From positions 1 to 64,000 of the forward strand of contig NZ_LZSG01000062.1 of assembly GCF_001665395.1 (NCBI RefSeq): a DNA stretch of 64,000 nt. The letters run 5' to 3'. Below the pieces are notes generated by a model. That model ran no database searches and was not told where the DNA came from. It saw nothing but the letters and a program-made list of their open reading frames with translations. A program made the translations under genes and the position numbers. This document shows positions 45,927 to 54,818 of the stretch, piece after piece. Source of the DNA: Mycobacterium sp. 1164966.3 (GTDB taxonomy: Bacteria; Actinomycetota; Actinomycetes; Mycobacteriales; Mycobacteriaceae). Each line of letters opens with the position of its first letter. Positions within the stretch are counted from its first letter, which is position 1.

Positions 45927-48299
45927 CTACTGAGCCTGACTCTCCGCCTTGTCCAGCGAGCGCCCTTTACGAGCCTGGGACTCGCGGGCGCGGAATTGAT
46001 TACGGGCAATCTTGGCGACGTAACCGAAATCTCGAAGGATGTTGCGCAATTCCGTGCGGAAGGCGATCCGGCGCTCGGTCAGGTCGGACGCGGGTGCGAT
46101 CAGATCCTGGTCAGCGACGACCTGGCGTGCGGTGGCGAAAAGCAGCGTCGAGACCGGTTCGCTGCTGCGCACCCGGCCCTGCGCCACGTATTGACGACCG
46201 ACCCCCAGCGCCAACTCGGTGAGTTCCTTCTGGCTCACATCCGGCGGTGTATCGCGTAGGACATCAGCGACGATTTCGTAGGCCTCGAAGAACACCCGCA
46301 GCATGGCGTCCGACATCAACGGGCGCTTCGCGTACAGCATCCCGTCGATCTCTTTTCCGCCGGCAGCGACGTGGCTCTCCCAATTGTCATGCCACGCCAT
46401 CTCTTCGGCGATATTGGCCTTGAACGCCGTCGAATCGGCGAAGTAGAAATCAAACTTCAACAGATCGCGCAACCGCATCGCCTGGTCCCAGAATGCTTCC
46501 ATGCGGTCGCCCGATGCATGCCTTGCGTGTGCCAGCGCCAGTTCGACGATCGAGGTCTCCAAAAAGGCGTGAATCACCGAGTTCCGGTAAAACGCTGCGG
46601 CGTGCTCATGTTCGGGCGCGATGTACCACACCGGTTCCCGCCCGCTGTCGACGCGGGTGACCGGGTGTCCGTTGGACAGTGCGTCCACCGCCGCGCGCAC
46701 ACCGTCGCGCGAACGCAACCGCAATGCACTGGTGGACATCGGCGTTTGCCTGCGTTCGAGGTAGTCGAGTGAATCCTGCAAAGTGTGGTGCAGCTGATCG
46801 AGCGTCAGCGCCAACCCGTGAGTGGTGAGCAACAACGCCGACACCAGCCCCGTCGCCGTGATCGGCGTCGCCTGCAAGATCCGCCAGGCGACTTCAAACG
46901 ACATCTTCTGCATCGCAAGACGTTTGGCATCCTGGTCATGAACCAATGGCCCGTGCGGGGGCCCCAGGTACTGCCGCATCGAGACCGCCTCGGGGAAGCG
47001 GACGTAGATCTTGCCGTAATTACGCTCGCCCTGTGCCTTGATGAAGTTGTAGAGCCAGCCGAAGCCTTCGGCCGTCTTCTCGGCGCCGCGCGCGTAGGCG
47101 GCGTATTCGGCGACTTCGTGCAGTTGGTCGAAGCAGATCGAAACCCCTTGCAGCAGAATGTCGTCGCTGCGCCCATCCAGGTAGGCGTCGGCGACATAGC
47201 TCATCAAACCGAGCTTGGGCGGCAACATCTTTCCGGTACGCGACCGGGTGCCCTCGATGGACCAACTCAGGTTGAACCGCTTCTCCACGACGTAGCCTAC
47301 GTACTCCCTGAGCACGTACTTGTACAGCGGATTGTCACCGATGTTGCGCCGGATGAAGATAACCCCCGAGCGCCGCATGAGGGGTCCCATCACACCGAAG
47401 GACAGGTTAATGCCGCCGAACATGTGCACCGGGGGTAACCGGTTGTCCTGCATGGCCACCGGTATCACCGCACCGTCGATGTAGGACCGGTGCGAAAACA
47501 ACAGCACGGCCGGATGCGCCTCCAGCGCGGTGCGCATGGCCGCGACCTGGTATTCGTCGTAGTCGAAGTCGGGATCGAATCCGCGGCTGAGCAGCCGGCC
47601 CAGGACGGATATCACGTCTACCGACGCCTGGCTCCATCCGGTCGCGAGTTCGTCGAGCATTTTGCCGGCTTCCTCGACGGTGGCGCCGGGGATCTTTTTC
47701 AGACCGGCGCGAAACCGCGCAGATGCCAACATTTCTGGCTTGACCAGCCGCGGCGACTTGTACTGCGGCCCTAGGACCCGGTATTCCGCTCGCGCGAGCG
47801 CCAGGATCGCGCGGCGTGTGACGAACTGTGCGAAGTCGCGTGGATCCTCACCGACGGTGGTGTCACGCCACTGCTGGCGTAGTTCGGACACCTTGGCCGA
47901 TTCGCCGGTCAGCACCAGTGCGCGGCGCGGGTCGTTGCGCAGAATTCGTTGTTGCTGGCGTTGATTCGGGTGGTAGGGGTCGCGTCCGGGAAGCAGCCCG
48001 GCCACCTTGTCCACTTTGCTTCGGTCGGCCGGAGGCAACCAGGTGACCTGCACCGGTACTATCGAGCGGTCTCCCCCGACATCCGAATCAAGTTGCTCGA
48101 CAAGCGCTGTCAGCGCCGATGGCCCCGCAGTGCGGGGCGGCAGCTTCAACACCTCGAACTTGGCTTCCGGATTGCGGGCCCGCTGCCGTCCCAGCCACTC
48201 CATGACCAGTTTCAGCTCGACCGACGTATTCATGGACGCCAGCACGAGGGTGTCTTGCGCGGTGAGGGTGGCGCCGGCGTCTGCGGCCGGTTTGGTCAC
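45927..48299 (-). CDS. plsB2: Glycerol-3-phosphate acyltransferase
   Basis: This membrane-associated enzyme makes lysophosphatidate from glycerol 3-phosphate. The 790-residue protein matches M. tuberculosis PlsB2 (Rv2482c). The acyltransferase blocks are FSHRSYIDGAVIPVAMQ (HX4D motif), GGINLSF, FIRRNIGDNPLYKYVLREY, and SIEGTRSRTGKMLPPKLGLM. Start is GTG, overlapping the plsC stop in a GTGA (48296-48299). Together with plsC and the WS/DGAT gene it forms a coupled acyltransferase operon. Confidence 0.94.
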   Translation of the reverse strand: MTKPAADAGATLTAQDTLVLASMNTSVELKLVMEWLGRQRARNPEAKFEVLKLPPRTAGPSALTALVEQLDSDVGGDRSIVPVQVTWLPPADRSKVDKVAGLLPGRDPYHPNQRQQQRILRNDPRRALVLTGESAKVSELRQQWRDTTVGEDPRDFAQFVTRRAILALARAEYRVLGPQYKSPRLVKPEMLASARFRAGLKKIPGATVEEAGKMLDELATGWSQASVDVISVLGRLLSRGFDPDFDYDEYQVAAMRTALEAHPAVLLFSHRSYIDGAVIPVAMQDNRLPPVHMFGGINLSFGVMGPLMRRSGVIFIRRNIGDNPLYKYVLREYVGYVVEKRFNLSWSIEGTRSRTGKMLPPKLGLMSYVADAYLDGRSDDILLQGVSICFDQLHEVAEYAAYARGAEKTAEGFGWLYNFIKAQGERNYGKIYVRFPEAVSMRQYLGPPHGPLVHDQDAKRLAMQKMSFEVAWRILQATPITATGLVSALLLTTHGLALTLDQLHHTLQDSLDYLERRQTPMSTSALRLRSRDGVRAAVDALSNGHPVTRVDSGREPVWYIAPEHEHAAAFYRNSVIHAFLETSIVELALAHARHASGDRMEAFWDQAMRLRDLLKFDFYFADSTAFKANIAEEMAWHDNWESHVAAGGKEIDGMLYAKRPLMSDAMLRVFFEAYEIVADVLRDTPPDVSQKELTELALGVGRQYVAQGRVRSSEPVSTLLFATARQVVADQDLIAPASDLTERRIAFRTELRNILRDFGYVAKIARNQFRARESQARKGRSLDKAESQAQ

Positions 48300-50077
48300 G
48301 TCCGTCCTTCGGGCCGGCTTGATGATTCGGCGCCTACGGCTTGCTCGGTGCGGGGTTGCTTGGCGTTGACGGGCGTTCTCGCCGTGGTCTTCTTTGCCGC
48401 AGACTTCTTGGCCGCGCTCTTTTTAGCCGTGGTCTTCTTGGCCGCGGTCTTCTTGGCCGCAGACTTCTTGGGTGCGGCTTTCTTGGCGGCAGCCTTCTTT
48501 GGCTCTGCCTTCTTTGCGGCCGTCTTGCCGGTCGTGGTCTTCCGGGGCCGCTTCGGCGACGCCTTCTTGGCGCGGGTGTAGATGTCGAACTCAGGCAACT
48601 CATCGACCGGCCAGTCGGCAAGCGTATCCAGATACAGCTGCCGAATCTCGGCGATGCGCTCCGGCAATGTGTCGAGAATCCAGTCGTCGACCGGGATCGG
48701 CGGAAATACCGCGACGTCGACGGTACCGGGATTCATCACGGTCGAATTTCGGGAAGCGATAAGCTCGGCATTGCGAATCACTATGGGCACGATGGGAATT
48801 CCCACCGCCATTGCCATGCGAAACGCCCCCTTCTTGAACGGTCCGACTTCGGTCGTGTCGAGCCGCGTACCCTCTGGGGCGATCACGATCGACAGACCGT
48901 TCTTGGCGCGCTCTTCGACGGTGTGCAGCGTCTCCACCGCGGCGACCGGATCGTCCCGGTCGATGAACACGCCGTCCAACAACTTGCCGAGCGTGCCCAT
49001 GATTGGGTCGCTGGCGAGTTCCTTCTTGCCCACGCCAACCCAGTTGTCTTTCACCAGCGCACCGGAGATGATCGGGTCAACTTGGTTGCGGTGGTTGAAG
49101 ATAAAGACCGCCGGCCGCTGGGCGGTCAGATTCTCCTTACCGATGACGTTCAGATGAACCCCGGCGGTGGCCAGCAGCAACTGCGAGAAGTACGAGGTGA
49201 AGAAATTGACCCCGCGGCGCCGGCTGCCGGTCAGCACTCCCCATCCGACGGCGCCGGCCGCAACCGGGAACATCGAACCGAATCCGGCGAGCGTCCGAAT
49301 TTGCCGCTGCAATCCCACGCCGCCACGGCTGTTGAACCGCAAAATCGGCCAGCCGCGCCGCTTGGCGACGGCGGCCATCTTGCCTTCCGGGTTGGTCGGC
49401 CGCGGATTGCCGACCAGGTACATCAGCGCGACGTCCTCGTCGCCGTCGGCGTAGAAATAGCTGTCCTTGAGGTCGATGTCATGTTCGGCCGCAAACCGTT
49501 GCACCGCAGCGGCTTTGCCCGGCCCCCACAGGATGGGTTTCAGGATGCCACCGGTGAGCATCCCTTCTTCATTGGTCTCGAACTTGTTGGTGAGCAGGTT
49601 GTTTATGCCCAGGAAGCGGGCCACCGGGTTGACCTGAATGGTCAGCGCCGACGAGCTGAGCACCACGGTGTGGCCGCGAGCGACGTGGGCGCGGACCAGC
49701 TCACGCATTTCCGGGTAGATCCGCGACTCGATCCGCTGGGCGAACAACCGCTCACCGATCTCGTCCAAGTCGTCTATCAGTCGCCCGGCCAGTGCCATGG
49801 CCGCCTTGCCGATGAGGTCTTCGAACTCGATGCGCCCGAGCGTGTGGTTCAGGCCGGCCTGAACCATGCTGAGCAGTTCGCCGACACCCATGTCGCGGCG
49901 ACGCAGCCGCTCCTGCGTGAGGATGACGGCCGTGAAGCCCGCGACCAGCGTCCCATCTAAGTCGAAAAACGCGCCTACCTCCGGTCCCGGTGGGCTGGCC
50001 ATGATTTCGGCGACGGATCCGGGCAACCGCAGATCCTTCGACTGCTTGCGGTCGTCTTGCTCTTTTGCGGCGGTCAT
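48296..50077 (-). CDS. plsC: Bifunctional HAD phosphatase / 1-acylglycerol-3-phosphate acyltransferase, with Lys/Ala tail
   Basis: This 593-residue protein has two domains. A HAD-type phosphatase related to SerB has DLDGT at 39-43 and the loop YADGDEDVALMYLVGNPRPTN. A PlsC acyltransferase follows, with the HX4D motif NHRNQVD at about 327-333 and EGTR near 396. The last roughly 75 residues are a Lys/Ala/Pro repeat (AAKKxAxKKS-type), histone H1-like. Its fold is the M. tuberculosis Rv2483c arrangement. It may dephosphorylate and acylate phospholipid intermediates. The ATG overlaps the WS/DGAT stop by four bases. Confidence 0.92.
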   Translation of the reverse strand: MTAAKEQDDRKQSKDLRLPGSVAEIMASPPGPEVGAFFDLDGTLVAGFTAVILTQERLRRRDMGVGELLSMVQAGLNHTLGRIEFEDLIGKAAMALAGRLIDDLDEIGERLFAQRIESRIYPEMRELVRAHVARGHTVVLSSSALTIQVNPVARFLGINNLLTNKFETNEEGMLTGGILKPILWGPGKAAAVQRFAAEHDIDLKDSYFYADGDEDVALMYLVGNPRPTNPEGKMAAVAKRRGWPILRFNSRGGVGLQRQIRTLAGFGSMFPVAAGAVGWGVLTGSRRRGVNFFTSYFSQLLLATAGVHLNVIGKENLTAQRPAVFIFNHRNQVDPIISGALVKDNWVGVGKKELASDPIMGTLGKLLDGVFIDRDDPVAAVETLHTVEERAKNGLSIVIAPEGTRLDTTEVGPFKKGAFRMAMAVGIPIVPIVIRNAELIASRNSTVMNPGTVDVAVFPPIPVDDWILDTLPERIAEIRQLYLDTLADWPVDELPEFDIYTRAKKASPKRPRKTTTGKTAAKKAEPKKAAAKKAAPKKSAAKKTAAKKTTAKKSAAKKSAAKKTTARTPVNAKQPRTEQAVGAESSSRPEGRT

Positions 50078-51549
50078 GAGCCCGACACCGATCGAGACGC
50101 AGGAGTGTTGGGCTCGGCCGAGAACGAAGCCGGAACCGCGCGCGGTGCGCCTTCACCGGTCAGCGCCAAGATCTCGTCGAATCCGTCGAGCAGGCACCTT
50201 GCGAACAACGCCTCGTCGCGAATGGAAGCCCGATCGTAGCGAGCGGTGATGGTGCACCACCCGCCCCGCGAGATCAGCACCACCATCATCGCCACACCGG
50301 GCAGCGGCCCAACACCGTACTGCCGCAAGATCTTTGCACCGGCGATGAACGTGTCGCCGGGGTAGACCGGGACGTTGCTGGCTTGCACATCGGAGCCGAC
50401 GACCGAACCGGTGATTCCTTCGAGAATCGCGGTCGGCAGCACACTGAGCACCGGGGCCATGGACCCGATGATGTTCATCGCGGGCTCGTCGCGGCGCTGG
50501 GTCATCTGGGCGCGGATCTTCTTCATCCGGGCCACCGGGTCGACCGTCCCAACCGGCGCCGCCAGGTTGACGCCGGTGAATTGATTGCCGCCGGCGGCAT
50601 CCCCTTCGGCCCGCAGGTTCACCGGCACCGCCATCGGCAAGGTGCTGATCGGCACACCGAGGGCCTCGTGATAACGCCGCAGCGCGCCGCACAGACCCGC
50701 GAGATAGGCGTCGTTGATGGACCCTCCCGCGGCTTTCGCAGCCTTGTGCAAATCCGACAACCTGATATCGATCGCTTCGGTGCGACTGGCTAGACTGCGC
50801 CGGCGCAGCAACGGCGACGGCTCGGCGGCCCGGTTCATCACCCGCACACCCGAAGCCGCGTAGCCGACGATCCCTGAAACGGTGGACACAGGGTCCAAAA
50901 TCGCCCGTCCGGCCGCCGACACCGCTCCGGACACGGCGCCCAGCACGCTGCCGACGACGGCCATGGGCAGTTGATTGAAACCCTCCCGCATCAAGTCGTT
51001 GGGCGTGAGGTCTTGCGGAATCGGTTGTGGCGGTGTGGGTTTCGGCGGCGGATCGCGCTCCAGATCATAGATTTCCGCGAACATCTCCACGCCACCCACT
51101 CCGTCGGTGACCGCGTGGCTGATGTGCAGCAGCATCGCGGCCCTGCCGTCGGCCAGACCCTCGACCAGGGTGGCCGTCCACAGCGGCCGCGATATGTCCA
51201 GCGGGGACTGCAGCATGACCTCGGCAAGGTCGAACACCTCGCGCAGCGTGCCGGACCCGGACACACGAACCCGGCGCAGATGGAAATCCAGGTTGAAGTC
51301 GGGATCCACCACCCAGCGCGGCGCCGCCGTCGGCAGCGTCGGCACCACGACCTTCTGCCGCAGCCGCAACACCTTTCGGGATGCGTTTTCGAATCTGGTC
51401 CGCAACCGGTCCCAGTCCGGTGTGGTGTCCAAAAGCTCCAGCGCCATGATGCCGGAGCGGGTCCGCGGATTGGCTTCGCCGCGATGCAGCAGATAGTCGA
51501 CCGGTCCCAGCTCGTCGGACATTCTCAAGGTGTCGACGGACTCAGCCAT
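50074..51549 (-). CDS. WS/DGAT-type acyltransferase
   Basis: This wax-ester-synthase/diacylglycerol-acyltransferase family protein is 491 residues from the chosen ATG at 51549. The usual catalytic HHxxxDG reads SHAVTDG here (residues about 143-150), with the first histidine replaced by serine. The rest of the fold (PLWTATLVEGLADGRAAMLLHISH) and the C-terminal PVYPGD and GGWCTIT regions are kept. It matches M. tuberculosis Rv2484c. GTG at 51555 is an alternative start. The first gene of the tight plsB2-plsC cluster, it probably acts on acyl-CoA and an alcohol or glycerol lipid. Confidence 0.9.
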   Translation of the reverse strand: MAESVDTLRMSDELGPVDYLLHRGEANPRTRSGIMALELLDTTPDWDRLRTRFENASRKVLRLRQKVVVPTLPTAAPRWVVDPDFNLDFHLRRVRVSGSGTLREVFDLAEVMLQSPLDISRPLWTATLVEGLADGRAAMLLHISHAVTDGVGGVEMFAEIYDLERDPPPKPTPPQPIPQDLTPNDLMREGFNQLPMAVVGSVLGAVSGAVSAAGRAILDPVSTVSGIVGYAASGVRVMNRAAEPSPLLRRRSLASRTEAIDIRLSDLHKAAKAAGGSINDAYLAGLCGALRRYHEALGVPISTLPMAVPVNLRAEGDAAGGNQFTGVNLAAPVGTVDPVARMKKIRAQMTQRRDEPAMNIIGSMAPVLSVLPTAILEGITGSVVGSDVQASNVPVYPGDTFIAGAKILRQYGVGPLPGVAMMVVLISRGGWCTITARYDRASIRDEALFARCLLDGFDEILALTGEGAPRAVPASFSAEPNTPASRSVSGS

Positions 51550-51678
51550 TTTCACGACCCCGCCGACGCGCCAATCCCGTCACCGCCGCTCAAGCCTCCT
51601 GCTCTCAGCCCCGCCGTACCGATTGCCAACACAACGCTAGTCCGGTTGACGCGCCGGTGAAAGCAGATGAGGACCGAC

Positions 51679-52944
51679 TCAGCTGGCCGGAGTTGAGGCC
51701 AGCGGCAGCGAATCCAGCATCACGCTGGTGCGCCTGCCGTAGACGACGCCCAGGAAGTCCGCCACAGCATTGGCGGCCAGCCGCGATCGGAGGGTCGGCG
51801 TGATGTCGAAAGCGTGGTGTGCATTGGCCAGTTCGGCGTAGGCGACCGTGGCAGCACCGGCGCCCCGCAGTGCGGCGCAGAATGCGGTCGCCTGGCCGGC
51901 GGGTACCACTTCGTCCTTGTCGCCATGCAGCACGAAGAACGGCGGCGCATCGCGGTGCACGTACGAAATCGGCGAAGCGGCCCGGAAGCGCTCCGGCTCG
52001 GTTGCGTACCGCGACTTCATCACGAACTGCTCGAGGAACGGCAGCATCATCTCGTGCATGTTCTCGAAGTCGGTGAAGTCGTATACGCCGTAGTACGGCG
52101 CGACCGCCTGCACCGTGGTGTCGGCTCTTTCGAACCCAGGCTGAAACGTCGGGTCGTTGGCGGTGAGCGCGGCCAGCGACGCCAGGTGCCCACCCGCCGA
52201 GCCGCCGGTGAGCGCGATGAAATCCGGGTCGCCCCCGTAGTCGCCGATGTTCTCCCGGACCCAGGCGATCGCCCTTTTGACGTCGATGATGTGCGCCGGA
52301 AACGTGCAGCGCGGGCTCTTGCTGTAGTCGATCGACACGCAGATCCAGCCCAGCTCAACCATCCGGCTCATCAGCGTGTAGGCCTGCGGACGTTTGCCGT
52401 TGAGCGACCATGCTCCGCCGGGGACCTGCAGCAGCACCGGGGCGTGGTCGCCGGGCCTGAGATCGGAACGCCGCCAGATGTCCAGCAAATTGTCGCGGCC
52501 GCCAGGGCCATAGGAGATGTCGGAGGTGTGCGCGGCGTAGCGGCGGTGCGGGCCCGGCATCGGCAACAAGCCGGCGCGACGCGCCCGCGCGGACGGATCG
52601 CTGGCCGGGTGACACACCAACTCGCGAAAGTCCGGGCCGAACGATCCCTCGAGCGCCGCGGTGAGGGCTTCATCCGCCTTCTGCGCGGCCCACGTCGCGC
52701 CGACCCGGCCGATCGACCGGCCCGATACCCGGGACAACGCATGCCCGGTGATGACGTGCGGAGGAAACTCGGTGGACAGCCAGCCGGCCACCCAGCCGAC
52801 GGCGAACGGCGAGCCGCGCAGCAGCAAAGCGCCGGCCCGGAACGTATCTCTGGCGTCGGCCGCCAGCTGAGTTCCATGTCGCAGTGCTTCGGCACCAGCC
52901 CGTGAGCACCGCGAAGTCACGTTCATGACCATGGTCAACGCCAC
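51679..52944 (-). CDS. lipQ: Carboxylesterase/lipase LipQ (HSL family)
   Basis: This 421-residue alpha/beta hydrolase is of the hormone-sensitive-lipase type. The oxyanion loop is VPGGAW (in place of HGGG). The nucleophile serine is in GGSAGGH near residue 248, and the acid and histidine lie in HGDKDEVVPA and ANAHHAFD. Residues 20-70 form a long N-terminal helical cap. It matches M. tuberculosis LipQ (Rv2485c) in length. The GTG at 52944 is chosen from that match. It is 130 bases upstream of the WS/DGAT-plsC-plsB2 genes and the last conserved gene before the island. Confidence 0.88.
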   Translation of the reverse strand: MALTMVMNVTSRCSRAGAEALRHGTQLAADARDTFRAGALLLRGSPFAVGWVAGWLSTEFPPHVITGHALSRVSGRSIGRVGATWAAQKADEALTAALEGSFGPDFRELVCHPASDPSARARRAGLLPMPGPHRRYAAHTSDISYGPGGRDNLLDIWRRSDLRPGDHAPVLLQVPGGAWSLNGKRPQAYTLMSRMVELGWICVSIDYSKSPRCTFPAHIIDVKRAIAWVRENIGDYGGDPDFIALTGGSAGGHLASLAALTANDPTFQPGFERADTTVQAVAPYYGVYDFTDFENMHEMMLPFLEQFVMKSRYATEPERFRAASPISYVHRDAPPFFVLHGDKDEVVPAGQATAFCAALRGAGAATVAYAELANAHHAFDITPTLRSRLAANAVADFLGVVYGRRTSVMLDSLPLASTPAS

Positions 52945-53106
52945 CCCTCACGCATCGTTGCGTTAACGACTGATTGCCAGCCGGTGTAGCACGTGTGTCG
53001 CGGCTCACACCATAACCGATAGTTGCGGGAGGGCAAGAGTTTTCGCGCGCGTCGCGGTGCAGACAATGGGTCGCCGGGCGCCATTAGATAGACTGACCTG
53101 CGCATT

Positions 53107-53180
53107 GCCTCCGTAGCTCAGGTGGATAGAGCAAGGGCCTTCTAATCCCTAGGTCGCACGTTCGAGTCGTGCCGGGGGCA
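53107..53180 (+). tRNA. tRNA-Arg (TCT), integration site
   Basis: The gene has acceptor arms GCCTCCG and CGGGGGC, a D-arm GCTCAGGTGGATAGAGC and T-arm GCACG-TTCGAGT-CGTGC. The anticodon loop is CTTCTAA (TCT). The pair next to the loop (31-39) is C-U. No CCA is encoded. Its 3' half (53136-53182) is duplicated at 57860-57906, which marks it as an integration target. Confidence 0.92.
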
Positions 53181-53182
53181 CC
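53136..53182. repeat. attL: 3' half of tRNA-Arg
   Basis: These 47 bases run from the tRNA anticodon arm to two bases past the discriminator. They recur at 57860-57906 with one difference (G at 53166, C at 57890). This is the expected core for integrase-mediated insertion into a tRNA 3' end, with the tRNA kept intact on this side. Confidence 0.9.
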
Positions 53183-53196
53183 GGAAAGTGTATTGC

Positions 53197-53290
53197 CTCG
53201 GCTGATACTTGACGTTTCGGTTTCGGTTGATGCCCGACAGTGTTTCGGCTGATTCTTTACAGCTGTTTCGGTTGATCCTTGACAAGTGGC
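53197..53290. repeat. Four degenerate direct repeats next to attL
   Basis: CGG(C/T)TGAT followed by an N-CTTGAC-like block occurs at 53199, 53224, 53246 and 53269, spaced 22-25 bases apart. The copies share TTTCGG(C/T)TGAT and end near TTGAC, TTTAC or CCGAC. They could be protein-binding repeats of the island or the remains of an insertion-sequence end. A hairpin GCGGGG...CCCCGC follows at about 53305-53325. Confidence 0.6.
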
Positions 53291-53376
53291 GCTGACTAGC
53301 CTTCGCGGGGTAAAACTCCCCCGCTGATCCCGTGGCACGGCGCGGGGCCGGGGAGGACGAGGAAGGAAGTGACGCA

Positions 53377-53676
53377 GTGACCGAGCACGACTATGACGCC
53401 ATTCGCGCTGAGGAGATCCAGCGTGGTGACAACATCGAATTCCCTTCCGACCACCCGGACGTGAAATGGCACGTCGAAGAGGGCAGGGCATCGAATCCCC
53501 CTTGCAACCAGCCGGGCGTGCTGTGGTACGTCGAGGCGCTAGTGGGCGATGTGCTTATCAGCCCGCTGGGCGATCTTTACACGTTCACCGTGAAAGAGGT
53601 TGGGGCGGGAGCCGAGGTCGAGGTCAAAATCAGGGGCCATGTGCCCGTCCGGCGCTACCGGCGAAACCACGGATGA
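53377..53676 (+). CDS. Small hypothetical island protein
   Basis: This 99-residue protein starts from GTG at 53377 (VTEHDYDAIRAEE), which has AAGGAAG upstream. The sequence has many charged residues and short beta-like stretches (GVLWYVEALVGDVLISPL, YTFTVKEVGAGAEVEVKIRG). The second half ends in a basic tail (RRYRRNHG). I find no known domain. It is the first gene inside the island. The function is unknown; the even hydrophobic spacing suggests a small folded beta domain. Confidence 0.55.
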   Translation: MTEHDYDAIRAEEIQRGDNIEFPSDHPDVKWHVEEGRASNPPCNQPGVLWYVEALVGDVLISPLGDLYTFTVKEVGAGAEVEVKIRGHVPVRRYRRNHG

Positions 53677-53756
53677 AACCGTCGGCGCATCGCCATCCAT
53701 CCCGAGGTGGAGTTCAGGGCTGATTGGCTCGGCCACCATGCCGAGGAGAGAACGCG

Positions 53757-54818
53757 ATGCCCTCCTCGGCATACACTTCCGCAATGTTCTCCGAGACGCG
53801 CTACGCGATGAACGGGGACTTGCGCGTCGCCTATCGCGCGTCAGCTGAGGGTGAGCGCGACATCGTTTTTGTTCCGAACTGGTTCACGTGCTGCGAGCAC
53901 CTACCGGAGCTGCCATCGACTCAAGGATGGGTTGAGGCGATGACATCGCTCGGGCGGCTTATCTTCTTCGACCAGCCGGGCACGGGAGCCTCCGATCCAG
54001 TGACGCCGGGCGCGCTTCCGACGTTGGAGCAGTGGGCCGACAGCATCACGGCGGTGCTCGACGCTCTGGGCAGGAGTGAGGCAGTCCTCCTCGGAGTCAA
54101 CGGCGCTGTTGCACAAGCGGCGCTTTTTGCGGCGACACATCCGTCGCGCGCCACTGCGCTGGTCGTGCTCGAGGGCTTTACGGGCACCCATACGGCAACG
54201 TCCGAGGATGTCAAAGCTGCCACACTCGCCACCTGGGGCACTGGGGCGATGCAGCATGCGCTTAACCCGGATATGCCGTGGAATGAAGAGATTCGGGCAG
54301 CGTGGGCGCGACATGAACGCCTTTCGGCCAGCCCAGGGACGGTTTCCAGTGTGATGCGTCTCGCAACCGAGTTCGACGCGCGGGCGGTGCTGCCGACAAT
54401 CCGCGTGCCCACCCTGGTCCTCCACCACGCGGAGGATATTGTGATCCCGCCCGCCGGAGGTAGGACGTGGCTGCACGTATACCGGGCGCGAAATATGTTG
54501 AGCTACCTGGGCGCAACGCGTTCCACTTCGTCGAACCGTGGCGAGATTCGTTCCGGGAGATCGCGGAGTTCATCACCGGCGAGCGGGCAGATGTGGCCGA
54601 TGACCGGGTTCTTGCCACTGTCCTGTTCACCGACATCGTGGACTCGACTCGCCGGGCCGCGGAGATGGGTGACCGTGACTGGCATGCCTTGCTGGACGCG
54701 CACGACGCGGTCGTCCGATCGCAGTTGTCTCGGTTTCGGGGTCGCGAGGTGGACACGTCGGGCGACGGCTTTCTGGCGATGTTCGACGGGCCGCAGCGAG
54801 CTATCCGCTGCGCGGTAG
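53757..54818 (+). CDS. Alpha/beta hydrolase domain of a frameshifted hydrolase-cyclase gene
   Basis: The first about 235 residues form an alpha/beta hydrolase domain: RDIVFVPNWFTCCEHLP, GRLIFFDQPGTGASDP and LLGVNGAVAQAALFAATHPSRAT. The nucleophile serine of GxSxG is replaced by asparagine in GVNGA, so the domain may not be a hydrolase. Just after VIPPAGGRTW (near 54,465) the frame departs from the family. The rest of this ORF to 54818 is out of frame with the cyclase and has no homology. The start ATG at 53757 has GAGGAG upstream. The intact gene should be a LipJ (Rv1900c)-like fusion. Confidence 0.65.
   Translation: MPSSAYTSAMFSETRYAMNGDLRVAYRASAEGERDIVFVPNWFTCCEHLPELPSTQGWVEAMTSLGRLIFFDQPGTGASDPVTPGALPTLEQWADSITAVLDALGRSEAVLLGVNGAVAQAALFAATHPSRATALVVLEGFTGTHTATSEDVKAATLATWGTGAMQHALNPDMPWNEEIRAAWARHERLSASPGTVSSVMRLATEFDARAVLPTIRVPTLVLHHAEDIVIPPAGGRTWLHVYRARNMLSYLGATRSTSSNRGEIRSGRSRSSSPASGQMWPMTGFLPLSCSPTSWTRLAGPRRWVTVTGMPCWTRTTRSSDRSCLGFGVARWTRRATAFWRCSTGRSELSAAR

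Noticed and set aside
45899..46009. Longer N-terminal start for the CopD-CtaG protein
   Set aside because: The extra 37 residues are Arg/Pro-rich and are not part of the membrane-protein fold; ATG at 45898 opens directly into it.
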